64,000 nucleotides of DNA from Bacillus haynesii (GCF_001969855.1 NZ_MRBL01000016.1:124001-188000), one strand, 5' to 3'; positions 17,025 to 27,592 are shown, counted from the stretch's first letter. Notes: generated by a model not told the origin, from the letters alone. Made by a program: numbers and translations.

Positions 17025-18305
17025 TTAACCTTCCAACAGAAGCTGTTCAGGATCTTCAAGCAGATTTTTAATCGTAACCAGGAAGCCGACCGCCTCTTTA
17101 CCATCGACGATCCGGTGGTCATACGATAATGCAATGTACATCATCGGGCGGTTTTCGAAGCGCTCTTCATCAATTGCTACAGGACGCAGCTGGATTTTAT
17201 GCATGCCCAAAATACCAACTTGCGGGCTGTTCAAAATCGGAGTCGACAACAGTGATCCGAACGTTCCTCCGTTTGTGATCGTAAAGGAGCCGCCTTGAAG
17301 CTCGTTAAGCGATAATTTATTGTTTCTCGCTTTCTTCGCAAGCTCTCCGATATCCCTTTCAATATCTGCAAAGGTTTTGCTGTCTGCATCGCGCACGACC
17401 GGTACAACGAGGCCATCCGGCGCAGCAACAGCGATTCCGATGTCATAGAATTTTTTGATCACAAGCTCGTCGCCTTGAATTTCCGCATTGAGAAGCGGAT
17501 ATTTTTTCAGCGCGGCGACAACAGCTTTTGTAAAGAATGACATGAATCCGAGCTTTACGTCATGCTGCTCAAGAAATTGATCTTTTCGGCGCTTCCTTAA
17601 GTTCATGACCGCCGTCATGTCCACTTCGTTGAATGTCGTCAGCATAGCGGCGGTGTGCTGAACTTCAACGAGGCGTTTGGCGATCGTCTGTCTCCGGCGG
17701 GACATTCTTTGACGCTCTACCGGTTTACCTGCATCTTCGGTTTGTTTAGCGGCCGGCGCCTGTGTTGCGCGTTTTGGTTCAGGCTGAGCTTTTGGCGGCT
17801 GCTCGTTCTTCTGGTAAGATTCAACATCTTGTTTTCTGACCCTTCCGAGCGGATCACCAGTAGGAATTTCCGATAAATCGATGCCTTTTTCACGGGCGAG
17901 CTTTCGGGCAGCCGGAGAAGCGATTGTTCTTGTTTTGGCTGTATCCGCCTCATCGTTCGCGCTTTCGCGAGGCTCGGCTGTCTTTTCAGATGAGGCTGCC
18001 TTCTCTTCCGAAGCGCCGGCGCTTTCTTGAGCGTCAGCTTGAGGAGCCGTTGATTTGCCCCCTTCTCCTTCGCCTTCTGAAATCGTTCCGATTACTTCGC
18101 CGACCTGAACTGTGTCACCGGAATCTTTCAGCACTTCCTGAAGAACGCCGGACTGCTCTGCCGTCAATTCCACGTTGACTTTATCAGTCTCCAGCTCAAG
18201 CAGGAATTCCCCTTGTTCTACATAATCTCCCGGTTGTTTCAGCCATTGGGCTATCGTTCCTTCTGAAATTGATTCCGCTAATTCAGGTACTTTAATTTCC
18301 GCCAT
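17025..18305 (-). CDS. odhB: OdhB, E2 component of 2-oxoglutarate dehydrogenase
   Basis: The 426-residue dihydrolipoyl succinyltransferase passes the succinyl group from E1 to coenzyme A in the citric acid cycle. Domains in order: lipoyl domain (about 1-77) with the lipoylated lysine in [16 protein letters not shown]; an Ala/Glu/Ser-rich hinge; the E1/E3-binding domain ([20 protein letters not shown]); a second hinge; and the catalytic domain (about 195-426) with [15 protein letters not shown] holding the active-site His and Asp. ATG at 18305 follows GGGGGAAC. It starts 14 bases after odhA ends, in one operon. Confidence 0.97.
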   Translation of the reverse strand: MAEIKVPELAESISEGTIAQWLKQPGDYVEQGEFLLELETDKVNVELTAEQSGVLQEVLKDSGDTVQVGEVIGTISEGEGEGGKSTAPQADAQESAGASEEKAASSEKTAEPRESANDEADTAKTRTIASPAARKLAREKGIDLSEIPTGDPLGRVRKQDVESYQKNEQPPKAQPEPKRATQAPAAKQTEDAGKPVERQRMSRRRQTIAKRLVEVQHTAAMLTTFNEVDMTAVMNLRKRRKDQFLEQHDVKLGFMSFFTKAVVAALKKYPLLNAEIQGDELVIKKFYDIGIAVAAPDGLVVPVVRDADSKTFADIERDIGELAKKARNNKLSLNELQGGSFTITNGGTFGSLLSTPILNSPQVGILGMHKIQLRPVAIDEERFENRPMMYIALSYDHRIVDGKEAVGFLVTIKNLLEDPEQLLLEG

Positions 18306-18319
18306 TTTTTAGTTCCCCC

Positions 18320-21154
18320 TTAATTTTTGCGAGTCAAGCTATCAGATACAATGCGTTCCTGTTCCTTTTTATGAACCGTCGGATCCCCTTCTGCCGGACT
18401 TGAACGTCTTCTTCTGCCAATATAGCGGACCTTCACGTCCTTTGGAGCAATCTCTCTTAAATAAGGATCGATATAGTTCCATGCGCCCATATTTTGCGGT
18501 TCTTCCTGTACCCAGACAATCTCCTCCAAATTCGGGAGTTTGCTGAAGATCGCTTTAATATGCTTTGCAGGGAAAGGATACAGCTCTTCAACCCGTGCAA
18601 TGTGCAGCCAATCTTTTTCACATTCCATTTTATTGAAATGGTCGCTGATGTCAATCGAAACTTTGCCGCTTGAAAGGACGAGGCGCGTCACTTTGTCATA
18701 TTGATGGGAAAGTCCTGACATTTCATAGACCGGCTTAAAGCTGCTGTCGCTGAGCTCCTGCACTTCTGACACGGTATTCGGATTTCTCAGCAGGCTTTTC
18801 GGCGTCATGATGATCAGCGGTCGGATCTCCTCGCGAAGGAGCATCTTCGCCTGCCTTCTTAAAATATGGAAGTACTGGGCAGCGCTCGTCAGGTTGGCGA
18901 CAGTCCAGTTGTTTTCCGCAGCCAGCTGAAGGAAGCGCTCCGTTCTTCCGCTTGAATGCTCAGGCCCCTGTCCTTCATAGCCGTGCGGCAAGAGAACAAC
19001 CAGCCCTGATTTTTGTCCCCACTTCGCTCTTCCTGCAGAAATGAACTGATCAAAGTATACTTGCGCCGCGTTTGCAAAGTCTCCAAACTGCGCTTCCCAG
19101 ATCACCATCGTTTCCGGCGAAGACACGTTATATCCGTATTCGAAGCCGAGGACGGACCCTTCAGAAAGCGGGCTGTTGTGAACCGCAAATGACGCTTTCG
19201 TATCTGCAAGGTGATGCAGTGCGATGAATTCGTTCCCTGTCTTGCTGTCATGAAGGACAAGGTTGCGGTGTGCGAATGTGCCGCGTTCTGAATCCTGCCC
19301 GGTCAGTCTTAGAGGCGTGCCGTCTTTCAAAATGGATGCAAACGCCATCGCCTCTGCAAGCGACCAGTCGACTTTTCGGTCATCGTCGAACGCTTTGGCA
19401 CGCCTTTCGAGGATTCGTTTTAGCTTATCGAAAACGTTGAAGTTTTCAGGCCATGAAACAAGCTCCTGATTGATTTTGCGCAAAGTCTCAACATCAACCG
19501 ACGTGTCAACATCAGGAAAACCGTTGGAAACAGGCTCCGGAAGAACGATTTCATGCGTCATGTCTTCCTTTTTGGCCGGCACTTTGCGATAGGCTTCTTC
19601 TAAACGCTTCTGGACAGCGTCCTTGATTTTGCCGACGGTTTCTTTATCGACGATCCCGTTATGAATCAGCTTTTCAGCAAAGATGTTTTTGACTGTCGGG
19701 TGCTTCCTGACCGCATCATACAGCATCGGCTGCGTTGCAGACGGTTCATCCATTTCGTTGTGGCCAAAACGGCGGTAGCCGATCAGATCGATCAAAAAGT
19801 CTTTGTTGAAAGTCATGCGGTATTCAACAGCGAGCTGAACCGCTGAAAGGCATGCTTCAGGATCATCCGCATTGACGTGGACGATCGGAATTTCAAAACC
19901 TTTTGCAAGGTCGCTTGCATATTTCGTCGATCTTGACTCATTGCTTTCCGTCGTAAAGCCGATCATGTTATTGGCGATAATGTGAATCGCTCCGCCCACC
20001 TGATAGCCTTTAAGCTGGCTTAAATTCAAGGTTTCCGCGACAATGCCTTCCCCTGGGAATGCCGCATCGCCGTGAATCAGAATCGCCAGCGATTTTTTGA
20101 CGTCTTGAACCGGATAGCCGCTCTCCGTTCTCGTTTCCTGGGCGGCTCTTGTCGATCCCTCAACAATCGGATCAATGAACTCCAGGTGGCTCGGATTGTT
20201 CGCGAGCGCAATGCGCGCCGTTTTCGTATGCTCATCCTGAATCTGACGGTTGGCGCCGAGGTGGTATTTTACATCACCCGTCCAGCCGTAATTGATCCCT
20301 GTCGAACCTTCCGACGGAACGAGATCCTTGTTCGGCGCATGCTGGAATTCAGAAAAAATGATTTCATAAGGTTTTCCGAGCACATGCGCAAGAACATTCA
20401 GACGGCCCCTGTGCGCCATTCCGATATTAACGTTTGTCGTACCTGCCGAAACGGACTTGGCGATAATATCATCCAGCATGGGCACAAGCGCATCAAGTCC
20501 TTCTATTGAAAAGCGTTTTTGCCCGACAAAGGTTTTGTGGAGAAACTGTTCAAGGCTTTCAACTTCTGTCAGCCTTCTTAAAACTTCCACCAGCTTTTCT
20601 TTCGATTTCGGGGCGAATAATTCCCCGGATTCGATCTTTTTCATCAGCCAGTTGCGCTCTTCAAAAATGTGCACATGGTCAAATTCAAAAGAAATCGATT
20701 TTTTGTATGTGTTTCTTAAGTACTGGATGGCTTCTAAACCGTTCGTTACTTCTTTAGGGGCATCTTTGCATATGACAGACGCCGGAATTTTTTTCACGTC
20801 CTGCTCAGTTAACCCGTACTCAGCAAGAGGAAAAAGCTCCTGTTTTTCTTGTGTTTTTCTCAGTGGATTGACGGAAGCGTTTAAATGGCCATAGGTTCTA
20901 ATATCTTCTGCAAGTTTTACCGCTGATGCGATTTTTTGAATAGATCCAGCCGTGAAATCTGCCTCTTCGTTTTGTAGAGAGGCGGCCCTTATATCGCCCG
21001 GGGGAGCTCCAAGTTCGTCAAACATCTCTTTTAAATCAGCATCCAAGCTTTCTGGATCCTTGACGTACTGATCGTAAAGCTCCAGCACATAGCCGAGGTT
21101 CGGACCGTGAAATTCTTCCCAAGTCATTCTTTGTTTCATACTATTTTGAAACAT
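18320..21154 (-). CDS. odhA: OdhA, E1 component of 2-oxoglutarate dehydrogenase
   Basis: The 944-residue thiamine-diphosphate enzyme decarboxylates 2-oxoglutarate and transfers the succinyl unit to OdhB. It starts with the typical [20 protein letters not shown]. Landmarks are [20 protein letters not shown], the thiamine-diphosphate region [39 protein letters not shown], and the transketolase-like half with [20 protein letters not shown] and [20 protein letters not shown]. The length matches the Bacillus form. The ATG at 21154 has a G-rich site (GGGGGTAA). Upstream are a 15-base palindrome and a cre-like element, in keeping with glucose repression of this step. Confidence 0.97.
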   Translation of the reverse strand: MFQNSMKQRMTWEEFHGPNLGYVLELYDQYVKDPESLDADLKEMFDELGAPPGDIRAASLQNEEADFTAGSIQKIASAVKLAEDIRTYGHLNASVNPLRKTQEKQELFPLAEYGLTEQDVKKIPASVICKDAPKEVTNGLEAIQYLRNTYKKSISFEFDHVHIFEERNWLMKKIESGELFAPKSKEKLVEVLRRLTEVESLEQFLHKTFVGQKRFSIEGLDALVPMLDDIIAKSVSAGTTNVNIGMAHRGRLNVLAHVLGKPYEIIFSEFQHAPNKDLVPSEGSTGINYGWTGDVKYHLGANRQIQDEHTKTARIALANNPSHLEFIDPIVEGSTRAAQETRTESGYPVQDVKKSLAILIHGDAAFPGEGIVAETLNLSQLKGYQVGGAIHIIANNMIGFTTESNESRSTKYASDLAKGFEIPIVHVNADDPEACLSAVQLAVEYRMTFNKDFLIDLIGYRRFGHNEMDEPSATQPMLYDAVRKHPTVKNIFAEKLIHNGIVDKETVGKIKDAVQKRLEEAYRKVPAKKEDMTHEIVLPEPVSNGFPDVDTSVDVETLRKINQELVSWPENFNVFDKLKRILERRAKAFDDDRKVDWSLAEAMAFASILKDGTPLRLTGQDSERGTFAHRNLVLHDSKTGNEFIALHHLADTKASFAVHNSPLSEGSVLGFEYGYNVSSPETMVIWEAQFGDFANAAQVYFDQFISAGRAKWGQKSGLVVLLPHGYEGQGPEHSSGRTERFLQLAAENNWTVANLTSAAQYFHILRRQAKMLLREEIRPLIIMTPKSLLRNPNTVSEVQELSDSSFKPVYEMSGLSHQYDKVTRLVLSSGKVSIDISDHFNKMECEKDWLHIARVEELYPFPAKHIKAIFSKLPNLEEIVWVQEEPQNMGAWNYIDPYLREIAPKDVKVRYIGRRRRSSPAEGDPTVHKKEQERIVSDSLTRKN

Positions 21155-21182
21155 TTGAACATTACCCCCAACCTAATAATCA

Positions 21183-21197
21183 AGTGAATGATTCACT
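21183..21197 (-). promoter_or_regulatory. 15-base palindrome in the odhA leader/promoter
   Basis: AGTGAATGATTCACT is a perfect inverted repeat with a single central G, 29-43 bases before the odhA start codon. TATATT and TAAGAT, possible -10 elements, lie just upstream. It has the form of a repressor half-site pair over the transcription start. The regulator is not known. Confidence 0.45.
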
Positions 21198-21239
21198 ATC
21201 TTAATATATCTTCTGAACCTTGTGCCCAGAAATATGTAA

Positions 21240-21253
21240 TAAAAACGCTTCCA
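21240..21253 (-). promoter_or_regulatory. cre-like CcpA site upstream of odhA
   Basis: On the minus strand TGGAAGCGTTTTTA matches the cre consensus TGWAANCGNTNWCA at all but two positions. It lies about 85-100 bases before the odhA start. Catabolite repression of odhAB is established for B. subtilis; assignment of this site is inference. Confidence 0.4.
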
Positions 21254-21502
21254 CGTACATTTTACCACTGTTTCTCATTTGTTTCTACACAGATTGTTCA
21301 AATAAAATTAAAAAATCATCTTGAAAAATAAAAAAATTTATAATTTTGAACTTTCAGACCGGATTCTCTTAAACCGGCTTTTTATTTATTCACATATTTC
21401 CCCTGACCGTCTATTTTTTAACATCCGGATGTGCTCCGCAAAAAATTAAGTTGATAAAAATAATAAAAATTTCAATATTTCGCTGTGTTTCTACGATAAG
21501 AA

Positions 21503-21533
21503 ACAGATGGCCGCGAGTATTGCTGCCATCTGT
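21503..21533 (-). terminator. probable terminator after yojO
   Basis: Arms ACAGATGG (21503-21510) and CCATCTGT (21526-21533), with a short TTTCTT tail on the minus strand, sit just below the yojO stop. Confidence 0.55.
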
Positions 21534-21538
21534 CATAT

Positions 21539-23452
21539 CTATCTTATACTTTTGTTCAACAGCTTTTTTAAAAGCGGGTACAGAACATCGGGAAGCTGAT
21601 CGACATCCGGGACGAAAAGGCTGTACTTTCCGTACATGTCCTGTATCGTCTTCATTTGTGATTCTTCGATTTCGCTGTTTGATAAAAATACATTGATGAC
21701 TTCGATATTTCGTTTCCGCGCTTCCATAACCGCTTCATGTGTATCGACAATCCCGTTTTGTTCATAATCGAATGCGGCCGGCTCCCCATCTGAAAAGACG
21801 ATCAGGAACTTCTGAGCTTCGCTTCTTTGAACAAGCATTTTCGTCATCTGCCTGATCGCATATCCGTCCCGGTTGTCTTCCTCCGGTTCAAGCTGCATGA
21901 CATGCGGTCCGGCGCCTGCTTTTAAGGAATCCGCAAAAGAGACGACCGTATGAAAATAGTTGGGCTGGCTCATCTCTGTCGCATCGTTTGTATCTTCCCA
22001 AAAACCGACGATTTGATGTGGGACAGCAACAGATTTAAGCGCTTCATGAAACAGCACAATGCCCCGTTTCGTCTCTGCCATTTTGTCATGCATGCTTGCT
22101 GAACAGTCGACGAGCAATGTAAAAACGGCGTCGATTTCTGTTGACGGCTCTTGCTTTTTATAGAACAGGCGCGGATTTCGCTCCGTAAAGTAACGGAGCA
22201 GTTTATTGTTCAATCTGCCCGCATGCAAATCGGTTCTCGGGAGCGTTTTTTTATGCTCAAGCGTTTTTTGAATCATCTGTTTGAGCCGTTTTTGATATGA
22301 TTCGATCGTTTTGGCTTGGGCCTGGTAGTCTAATATGTCTTCATTCGAAGGTTTTTCCGGAAGCTTCATCACCGAAAATGCATAGCGGTTTTCTTTACCG
22401 GCTTGGGCAGCGCCGGCGTTCGGTTCATCTTGAACAGATTCAAGCGATTCAAGTTTTGAATAGTCTTTCCTTTTCGTCTGCTTCGCCTTTCCTTGAACAG
22501 ACCCGAGCGCCTGGTCGCCGTCTTCTCCTTCTCTTAAAGCGCCGCCGGAAATATCGGTTTTTGCGCCGTGCTCCAAATCAAACTGGAGAAAGCTTTTGGC
22601 CGGGGCTTCCGTTTCTCTGTGCCAAGTCGGCATTTCTTCTTCATGAACTTCCTCATCACCCGCACTTTTCTCTTCAAGCGTCAGATCCTCGCTCAGCTTC
22701 GGTTTTGCTTTCAAATCTTGAAAAAGCGCTTCTTCGTCAACTTGTTCATATTCCAGTTCCGGAAAAAAGAAGTACGTATTCAGCATATCTTTTTCGAGCA
22801 CCTCTTCAAAACCTTCCATTAACCCGTTTACAATCGAAACGATGTCAGCAGTTGAACGCGCTTCGAAGACGCGGGCGAGCTCGGCTTCTATAAACCCCTT
22901 CATCGGATCGATTGATTCATGGATAGCCGGTATCTCTTCAAGCGGTGACTCTGCGGTCAACTTAAGATATACAGCGCAAAACAAAGCATCTGTAAAAATG
23001 CTCCGCTCCAGATTCAGCGTCAGCTGGGTCGCAAAGTGTTTGCGGTACATCGATTTTCGGCTTGAAAATACCGGTTTTGTGCCGGGGCGCTCCCTCTTGA
23101 TGGACTCTTCAATTCTGATATCCTCAAAAAGCATAAACAACTGTTTTGCCAAACTCTTAAACTGATATCCTTGAGCCGCTTCCAGCATGCGGGAAAAGTC
23201 TTTCATCGAGCTGTAGCGGGAGCCGATTGACCGCAAGTATACATCGCTCTTCAAACCGTCAACCATATCACGGTGGTTCCGGTCTTTCCAAAAGTGGCTC
23301 ATGTAGATCGTTTTCTCAAAAGGATTGTAATAAGACTGAACCCCGTACTCCACTTCAACCTGATCGCTTTTCGCGAGCGTTTTCGCCAGATCTGTCAGCT
23401 CCATAAAAAGCAAAGAGTCAATCTTGCTGTCATTGAATTTAATAAACTTCAT
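21539..23452 (-). CDS. yojO: YojO, von Willebrand factor A-domain protein
   Basis: A 637-residue cytoplasmic protein. The N-terminal third is helical (MKFIKFNDSKIDSLLFMELT onward) and resembles the CobT/NorD-type VWA proteins. The middle (about 245-350) is acidic and low in complexity. The C-terminal 200 residues form a VWA domain with the metal-ion-dependent adhesion motif LLVDCSASMHDKMAETKRG and VFSDGEPAAFDYEQNG. Such proteins work with MoxR AAA+ ATPases to fit cofactors or remodel enzymes, as NorQ/NorD or CbbQ/CbbO do. Its partner YojN ends nine bases upstream. The operon lies next to odhA; the client protein is unknown. Confidence 0.85.
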   Translation of the reverse strand: MKFIKFNDSKIDSLLFMELTDLAKTLAKSDQVEVEYGVQSYYNPFEKTIYMSHFWKDRNHRDMVDGLKSDVYLRSIGSRYSSMKDFSRMLEAAQGYQFKSLAKQLFMLFEDIRIEESIKRERPGTKPVFSSRKSMYRKHFATQLTLNLERSIFTDALFCAVYLKLTAESPLEEIPAIHESIDPMKGFIEAELARVFEARSTADIVSIVNGLMEGFEEVLEKDMLNTYFFFPELEYEQVDEEALFQDLKAKPKLSEDLTLEEKSAGDEEVHEEEMPTWHRETEAPAKSFLQFDLEHGAKTDISGGALREGEDGDQALGSVQGKAKQTKRKDYSKLESLESVQDEPNAGAAQAGKENRYAFSVMKLPEKPSNEDILDYQAQAKTIESYQKRLKQMIQKTLEHKKTLPRTDLHAGRLNNKLLRYFTERNPRLFYKKQEPSTEIDAVFTLLVDCSASMHDKMAETKRGIVLFHEALKSVAVPHQIVGFWEDTNDATEMSQPNYFHTVVSFADSLKAGAGPHVMQLEPEEDNRDGYAIRQMTKMLVQRSEAQKFLIVFSDGEPAAFDYEQNGIVDTHEAVMEARKRNIEVINVFLSNSEIEESQMKTIQDMYGKYSLFVPDVDQLPDVLYPLLKKLLNKSIR

Positions 23453-23461
23453 AAAAAACCC

Positions 23462-24352
23462 TCATTCGAACAAAGTTTGGGCAATATTTCGGACCGCCGC
23501 TTTTTCGCGTTCATCATCAAGCTTTTCAACGATGCCCCGTTCGATCGCTCGCAGCGGCGGAATATACGTCGACAGGTCGCATGTATCGAGAAGCGCTCTG
23601 ATGGAAGCGGCCTCTTCAGATACCTGACCGTTATGGGCTTGCGTCATTAAGTCCGATGACAGGGTGACAAACCGGTCCAGCAGCTTCTGATCTTTCAGCT
23701 CGGATTGTGTTTCAAGCACCCGTTTCAATAGGTCACCTTTAATGTATGGCACGTCGATAATGACAAACCGGTTTTTCAGCGCTTCGTTCAATGGGACCGT
23801 TCCGACATAACCTTCGTTAATCGCTGCAATTACCCCGAATCCCTCTTTCGCTTTAATGACTTCTCCCGTAAACGGATTGGTCATCATTTTCCGGTAATCC
23901 AGCACCCCGTTTAAGATCGGCAGCGTCTCCGGTTTCGCCATGTTGATTTCATCAATATATAGGAAATGGCCGTTGTTCATTGCTTTTGTCACGGGACCTT
24001 CGATAAATTCAATAGAGGCGTTCCCGTCGGTGTTTTCAATCGTTTTGTAACCGACAAGCGCCTCTGCATCAAGGTCCACAGAACAGTTGACACTGTGCAT
24101 AGGTTTTTGAAAATAAGCGGAGAGCGTTTCGGCAAGTTTTGTTTTTCCTGAGCCTGTCGGGCCTTTTAACAAAACGTTTTTTCCGAGTGACAGCGCGATC
24201 ATCGCGTCATAGAGAATGGCGCTGTCTTCCGCTTCATAGCCGGGCGTTCCAATCAATGATTGGTATTCCGCGTCAGCAGGTTTGGCGGCAGACTGAATCA
24301 GCCGCTCTTTTATCTTTTCAGGCAGCTCTAGTTCGTGCGGATCATATTTCAT
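23462..24352 (-). CDS. yojN: YojN, MoxR-family AAA+ ATPase
   Basis: The 296-residue ATPase has Walker A in [17 protein letters not shown], Walker B in [20 protein letters not shown], sensor 1 in [20 protein letters not shown], an arginine-finger region ([13 protein letters not shown]) and the helical lid. This is the NorQ/GvpN type of MoxR protein. It should hydrolyse ATP to drive a conformational change in a target delivered by the VWA protein YojO encoded next. The ATG at 24352 has AAAGGAA at a rather long spacing of 13 bases. The pair is co-transcribed. Confidence 0.88.
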   Translation of the reverse strand: MKYDPHELELPEKIKERLIQSAAKPADAEYQSLIGTPGYEAEDSAILYDAMIALSLGKNVLLKGPTGSGKTKLAETLSAYFQKPMHSVNCSVDLDAEALVGYKTIENTDGNASIEFIEGPVTKAMNNGHFLYIDEINMAKPETLPILNGVLDYRKMMTNPFTGEVIKAKEGFGVIAAINEGYVGTVPLNEALKNRFVIIDVPYIKGDLLKRVLETQSELKDQKLLDRFVTLSSDLMTQAHNGQVSEEAASIRALLDTCDLSTYIPPLRAIERGIVEKLDDEREKAAVRNIAQTLFE

Positions 24353-24446
24353 GTGTTGTAAAATTCCTTTCTAAAAGCGTCTTCTGTATTTAAGTATACT
24401 AGAAAAGATGCGCTGCCCTCAATATAAACGGCTTCCATGCGCCGAT

Positions 24447-25040
24447 TCACTTTTTTCCGCTGTTCGTCAGCGCTCCGCAAACCATCCGGGCTCCGGAGTT
24501 TCCGGATGGATTTGTCAAATCATCATCCTGATGCTCGTGAATGATAAAAGCACTTCCGTCATGATCCAGCAGACTGAACTTGCTTTTCTGATCGAGGGTG
24601 ACTGCCGGCGCATTTACGATGACGTCGACTTTGCCGTCGGCTCCGACTTCAATATTCGGCAAATCACCGGCATGCGGCCCTTTCGGATTGTGAAAGCCGT
24701 GCTCCTTCTGATCAGGATTGAAATGAGCACCCGCACTTTCAAAATCGGGTTTTTTACACACGCCCGTTTCATGAATATGAAAAGCAAGCATTCCTGGCGG
24801 CAGATCATGGGCGCTGACTCTGATATCAAGACCTTCTGCAGCCGATTCAGACACTTCTATAAAACCGGTCTCCGCACCGTCGCGTTTGATCAGCGGTACT
24901 TTTATTGGCTGTGTCATCGCTTCAAAGGTTTCTTTATGTTCCTGTTCGGTATTTTTTTGCTCGATTTCTTTCTGCTGTGTGCATGCAGCTGCCAAACAAA
25001 CAGCCATACATGTGAGCAATATGTAATGTAATGTTCTCAA
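24447..25040 (-). CDS. sodC: Cu/Zn superoxide dismutase-like lipoprotein (SodC/YojM)
   Basis: The 197-residue protein has a lipoprotein signal (CLAAAC, Cys 20) and a Cu/Zn SOD domain. All canonical metal ligands can be placed: H88 and H90 (LAFHIHETG), H106 (AGAHFNP), H114 (KEHGF), H123 and D126 (GPHAGDLPN), H168 (AFIIHEHQ). The disulphide cysteines would be C95 and C188. From memory, the B. subtilis orthologue YojM lost two copper ligands (Tyr 88, Pro 104) and is inactive; the equivalents here are histidines, so this protein may be a real superoxide dismutase. Translation starts with TTG behind AAGGGGGA. Confidence 0.85.
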   Translation of the reverse strand: MRTLHYILLTCMAVCLAAACTQQKEIEQKNTEQEHKETFEAMTQPIKVPLIKRDGAETGFIEVSESAAEGLDIRVSAHDLPPGMLAFHIHETGVCKKPDFESAGAHFNPDQKEHGFHNPKGPHAGDLPNIEVGADGKVDVIVNAPAVTLDQKSKFSLLDHDGSAFIIHEHQDDDLTNPSGNSGARMVCGALTNSGKK

Positions 25041-25121
25041 ACGGCTTCCCCCTTCGCTTTTCTTTTCAGTTTAGACAACGAAGAGGGGCATTAAACCTGG
25101 CCTACCATCCTGAAATCACGC

Positions 25122-25149
25122 AAAAAAAGCCATTTAAAATGGCTTTTTT
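25122..25149 (-). terminator. terminator at the end of cwlS
   Basis: AAAGCCATTT and AAATGGCTTT form the stem and both sides carry A or T runs, so it could work in both directions. The right arm overlaps the cwlS stop codon. Confidence 0.75.
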
Positions 25150-26458
25150 AAAATGAATACCGTTTTGCGCCGAGATAGCGCTGTTTCCAGTAGGAATTGT
25201 TCATGTCGCTGACGGTGACGCCGGAATCGTTGGCATTAATAAACTTGTTGTTTCCTAAATAAATACCAACGTGTGAAGGGCCTGCTTTATATGTTGAGAA
25301 GAAAACAAAATCACCTCTTGAAGGCTGGCTGACTGGCGACATGATGTTCCAGTACCCTGCTGCGCTCAATCTTGAGACTGATGTGACTTTGTTTAATACG
25401 TAATAGATGTATCCGCTGCAGTCAAAACCGGAAGGATTGTTGCCTCCCCATCTGTAAGGCACGCCGATATGCTTTTCTGCTTCTGCAATCATCCGCTCGA
25501 CCTTTGCGCTTGTCGAAGTACCGGTTGAAACTGAAGAATTCGGTGAGCTGGAAGATGGGCTGCCAGATGATCCGGAAGTCGATGCACCGGAGATTTTAAG
25601 CTTCTGGCCGACTTGCAAAACATCTGTTTTTAATTGATTAGCCTCTCTGATGCTCTGTACCGTCACATTCATCGAATTCGCGATTTTCCACAGAGAATCG
25701 CCCGGTTTAACCGTGTAAGTGGTCGTTTTTGAACTGCTGCTTGTGTTCGTTTTACTTGATGAAGAACTTGAAGACGAACCAGAAGATGGTTTGCTTCCGC
25801 TGGAAACCGTTCCTTTCACTTTAAGGACCTGGTTCGGGTAGATCGTGTCAGACTTCAAGTTGTTCAGCGTTTTGAGTTCGGCGACTGTCATATTCAAATT
25901 ATTGGCAATTTTCCATAAAGAATCGCCCAATTTGACTTTGTATGTGCTGCTTGAACTGCTTGCACTTTGCGAGCTTGAGCTTGAGCTGGATGATTTCGAA
26001 CTGGAACTTGAGCCAGAGCTGGAACCGGTGCTTTTCGCGCTTCCTTTAATGACCAGCTTTTGTCCCGGATAAATCATATCGCTGCTCAGCCCGTTTAAGT
26101 TTTTGATCTCTTTTACGGTTGTTTTGTAGTCTTTGGCAATCAGCCACAAGGAATCTCCCAATTTTACCGTGTAAGTTGACTTGGCAGTGCTTGAGCTGGA
26201 ACTTGCGGATTTTGCCTGTGAGCTGCTGCTTTTTGACTTGCCGTCCGGAACTTTTAAAGTTTGTCCGACATAAATAACCGTAGATGAAAGATTGTTGGCT
26301 GATTGAAGTGCCGAAACACTGGTATTGTACTCAGCTGAAAGCTTCCACAGTGAGTCTCCGCTTTTCACCTTGATGGTTTGGGCTTCTACCGGTGACGCCG
26401 CCAATGAAGTTCCAACTACTGCAGAGGCCGCCAAACCTACTGCTATCTTCTTCTTCAT
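25148..26458 (-). CDS. cwlS: CwlS, LysM / NlpC-P60 D,L-endopeptidase
   Basis: The 436-residue secreted autolysin cuts the D-gamma-glutamyl-meso-diaminopimelate bond of peptidoglycan. After a signal peptide (ending VEA) come four LysM modules, each with the core [27 protein letters not shown] or PGDSLWKIA. They are joined by linkers made almost only of Ser, Gly and Lys. The C-terminal NlpC/P60 domain has the catalytic Cys in [15 protein letters not shown] and the His in [19 protein letters not shown]. Four LysM units agree with B. subtilis CwlS, which helps separate daughter cells. ATG at 26458 follows GGGAGG. Confidence 0.95.
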   Translation of the reverse strand: MKKKIAVGLAASAVVGTSLAASPVEAQTIKVKSGDSLWKLSAEYNTSVSALQSANNLSSTVIYVGQTLKVPDGKSKSSSSQAKSASSSSSTAKSTYTVKLGDSLWLIAKDYKTTVKEIKNLNGLSSDMIYPGQKLVIKGSAKSTGSSSGSSSSSKSSSSSSSSQSASSSSSTYKVKLGDSLWKIANNLNMTVAELKTLNNLKSDTIYPNQVLKVKGTVSSGSKPSSGSSSSSSSSKTNTSSSSKTTTYTVKPGDSLWKIANSMNVTVQSIREANQLKTDVLQVGQKLKISGASTSGSSGSPSSSSPNSSVSTGTSTSAKVERMIAEAEKHIGVPYRWGGNNPSGFDCSGYIYYVLNKVTSVSRLSAAGYWNIMSPVSQPSRGDFVFFSTYKAGPSHVGIYLGNNKFINANDSGVTVSDMNNSYWKQRYLGAKRYSF

Positions 26459-27408
26459 AACCTCTTAACCTCCCGTTTCATTTTCGTTCTCTCTATGTAT
26501 GCCATTACATTTGCCATTGCTTAAGACTTTATCCAGCCGACCAGGCAGGTGATCTGATCAACATATGTATGGCCTTTGGCTGAAAGCCCCCTTTTATATT
26601 CTTAAGCAAAAAATGCAATTCACGATTTGTATCGGCCTATTCTATATTTTTTTAATAGTTTTTTTGTTTTTTTACAAATTTCACATTAAAAATACAGACT
26701 GATAGACATATTGACAAAAATCAACACTTTTTTCTGCGTGCTCGAGATGCCGGATGTTTTTTTCGCAAAGGTGTGCGTTTCAATTTTTCGGAAATACGAT
26801 GAACAGTTGTTCTAAAATCAGAGGTTCATGGTGAAAAACAGCGAGAAGGAGTTGACTGGATATGCTGCATGTGCCGAAACAGCCTGAATAGACGCCGTAA
26901 CATGCTGGTTTCCGTGCCGTTTTACAGCCGATTTCCCTTTCTCTCGGATCAAACGGTCAACAGATGGGCAAGCCAGCGTTCAAGTTGAGGGTGTAAAAAC
27001 TGCGTATTGATATTCTTTAGTTTTCCGGAAATCGCTGATCAATCCTCATTTATTGCCTAATCGAAAAGCAAAGATCAGGATCACTCATACATTTCTACAT
27101 TTCAGCACAAATTCCTCCACGAAACCATAAATTGACTATATCATACATTTTTTTTGCCAACATCCGGAATTGGGAGTATCTTTTTTTTAGATCGAACGAC
27201 GTTTTACTATTTCACCTATAGATTCTTATTTCCTATCTTAATATAACGATAAATAGAAACATAAAACTTAATACTCATTCATTTTTGTATATTAATAGTC
27301 TTAATAGACTATTAGAAAACACATAAAAAAGCTTCTGATTTATTACCGTCGCTTTCGTGCATGTTTCCTCCTTTTATAGTGCATTTTAAGATATGGAGGT
27401 GAATCTTC
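26459..27408. other. 950-base non-coding stretch between cwlS and a small gene
   Basis: In B. subtilis, as I recall, yojK and yojJ (cdaS) occupy this place; here I find neither. Only short frames are present, e.g. a nine-codon frame with a good ribosome site (GAAGGAG, ATG at 26862, stop at 26889) and a 28-codon frame soon after, which might be relics. The AT-rich right half has many hairpin-free stretches. The cwlS promoter must lie close to 26460-26700. Confidence 0.5.
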
Positions 27409-27519
27409 TTGGCCATTCAAAAAATATGTCAATATTTATGTACGTGTTTAGGGATCCTTTCTCTTTCCTTTATTTATGTGCAAATGTTTAAAAAAACAAA
27501 ACAGACGAAAAAAGATTGA
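27409..27519 (+). CDS. small single-pass membrane protein, 36 residues
   Basis: TTG at 27409 stands nine bases behind a strong GGAGG (ATATGGAGGTGAATC). The product has a short polar head, a hydrophobic segment (CTCLGILSLSFIYVQMF, with three cysteines just before and in it), and a strongly basic tail KKTKQTKKD. This is the design of many small Bacillus membrane proteins. It precedes norM by 73 bases, with a separate sigma-A-like promoter between them. I do not recognise a family. The good ribosome site and topology argue that it is real. Confidence 0.5.
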   Translation: MAIQKICQYLCTCLGILSLSFIYVQMFKKTKQTKKD

Positions 27520-27530
27520 ACAGACATTTA

Positions 27531-27558
27531 TTGCATTTTATACATAACGTGTTATAAT
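27531..27558 (+). promoter_or_regulatory. sigma-A promoter of norM
   Basis: TTGCAT (27531-27536) and TATAAT (27553-27558) are 16 bases apart, about 35 bases before the norM start. Confidence 0.6.
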
Positions 27559-27592
27559 TTCTCTCGTTATCCAAAAGAAACGGGGAACTGAT

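Noticed and set aside
21359..21385. CCGG-containing sequence followed by TTTTTATTT near the end of the odhA upstream region.
   Set aside because: The possible stem is only four base pairs, too weak for a terminator call.
25520..26240. Repetitive serine-codon DNA inside cwlS, which could be taken for a repeat array.
   Set aside because: It is the coding sequence of the Ser-rich linkers between LysM modules, not a CRISPR or independent repeat.
26862..26891. Nine-codon frame with a good ribosome site between cwlS and norM.
   Set aside because: No downstream gene within reach and no visible conservation; mentioned only as a possible relic.
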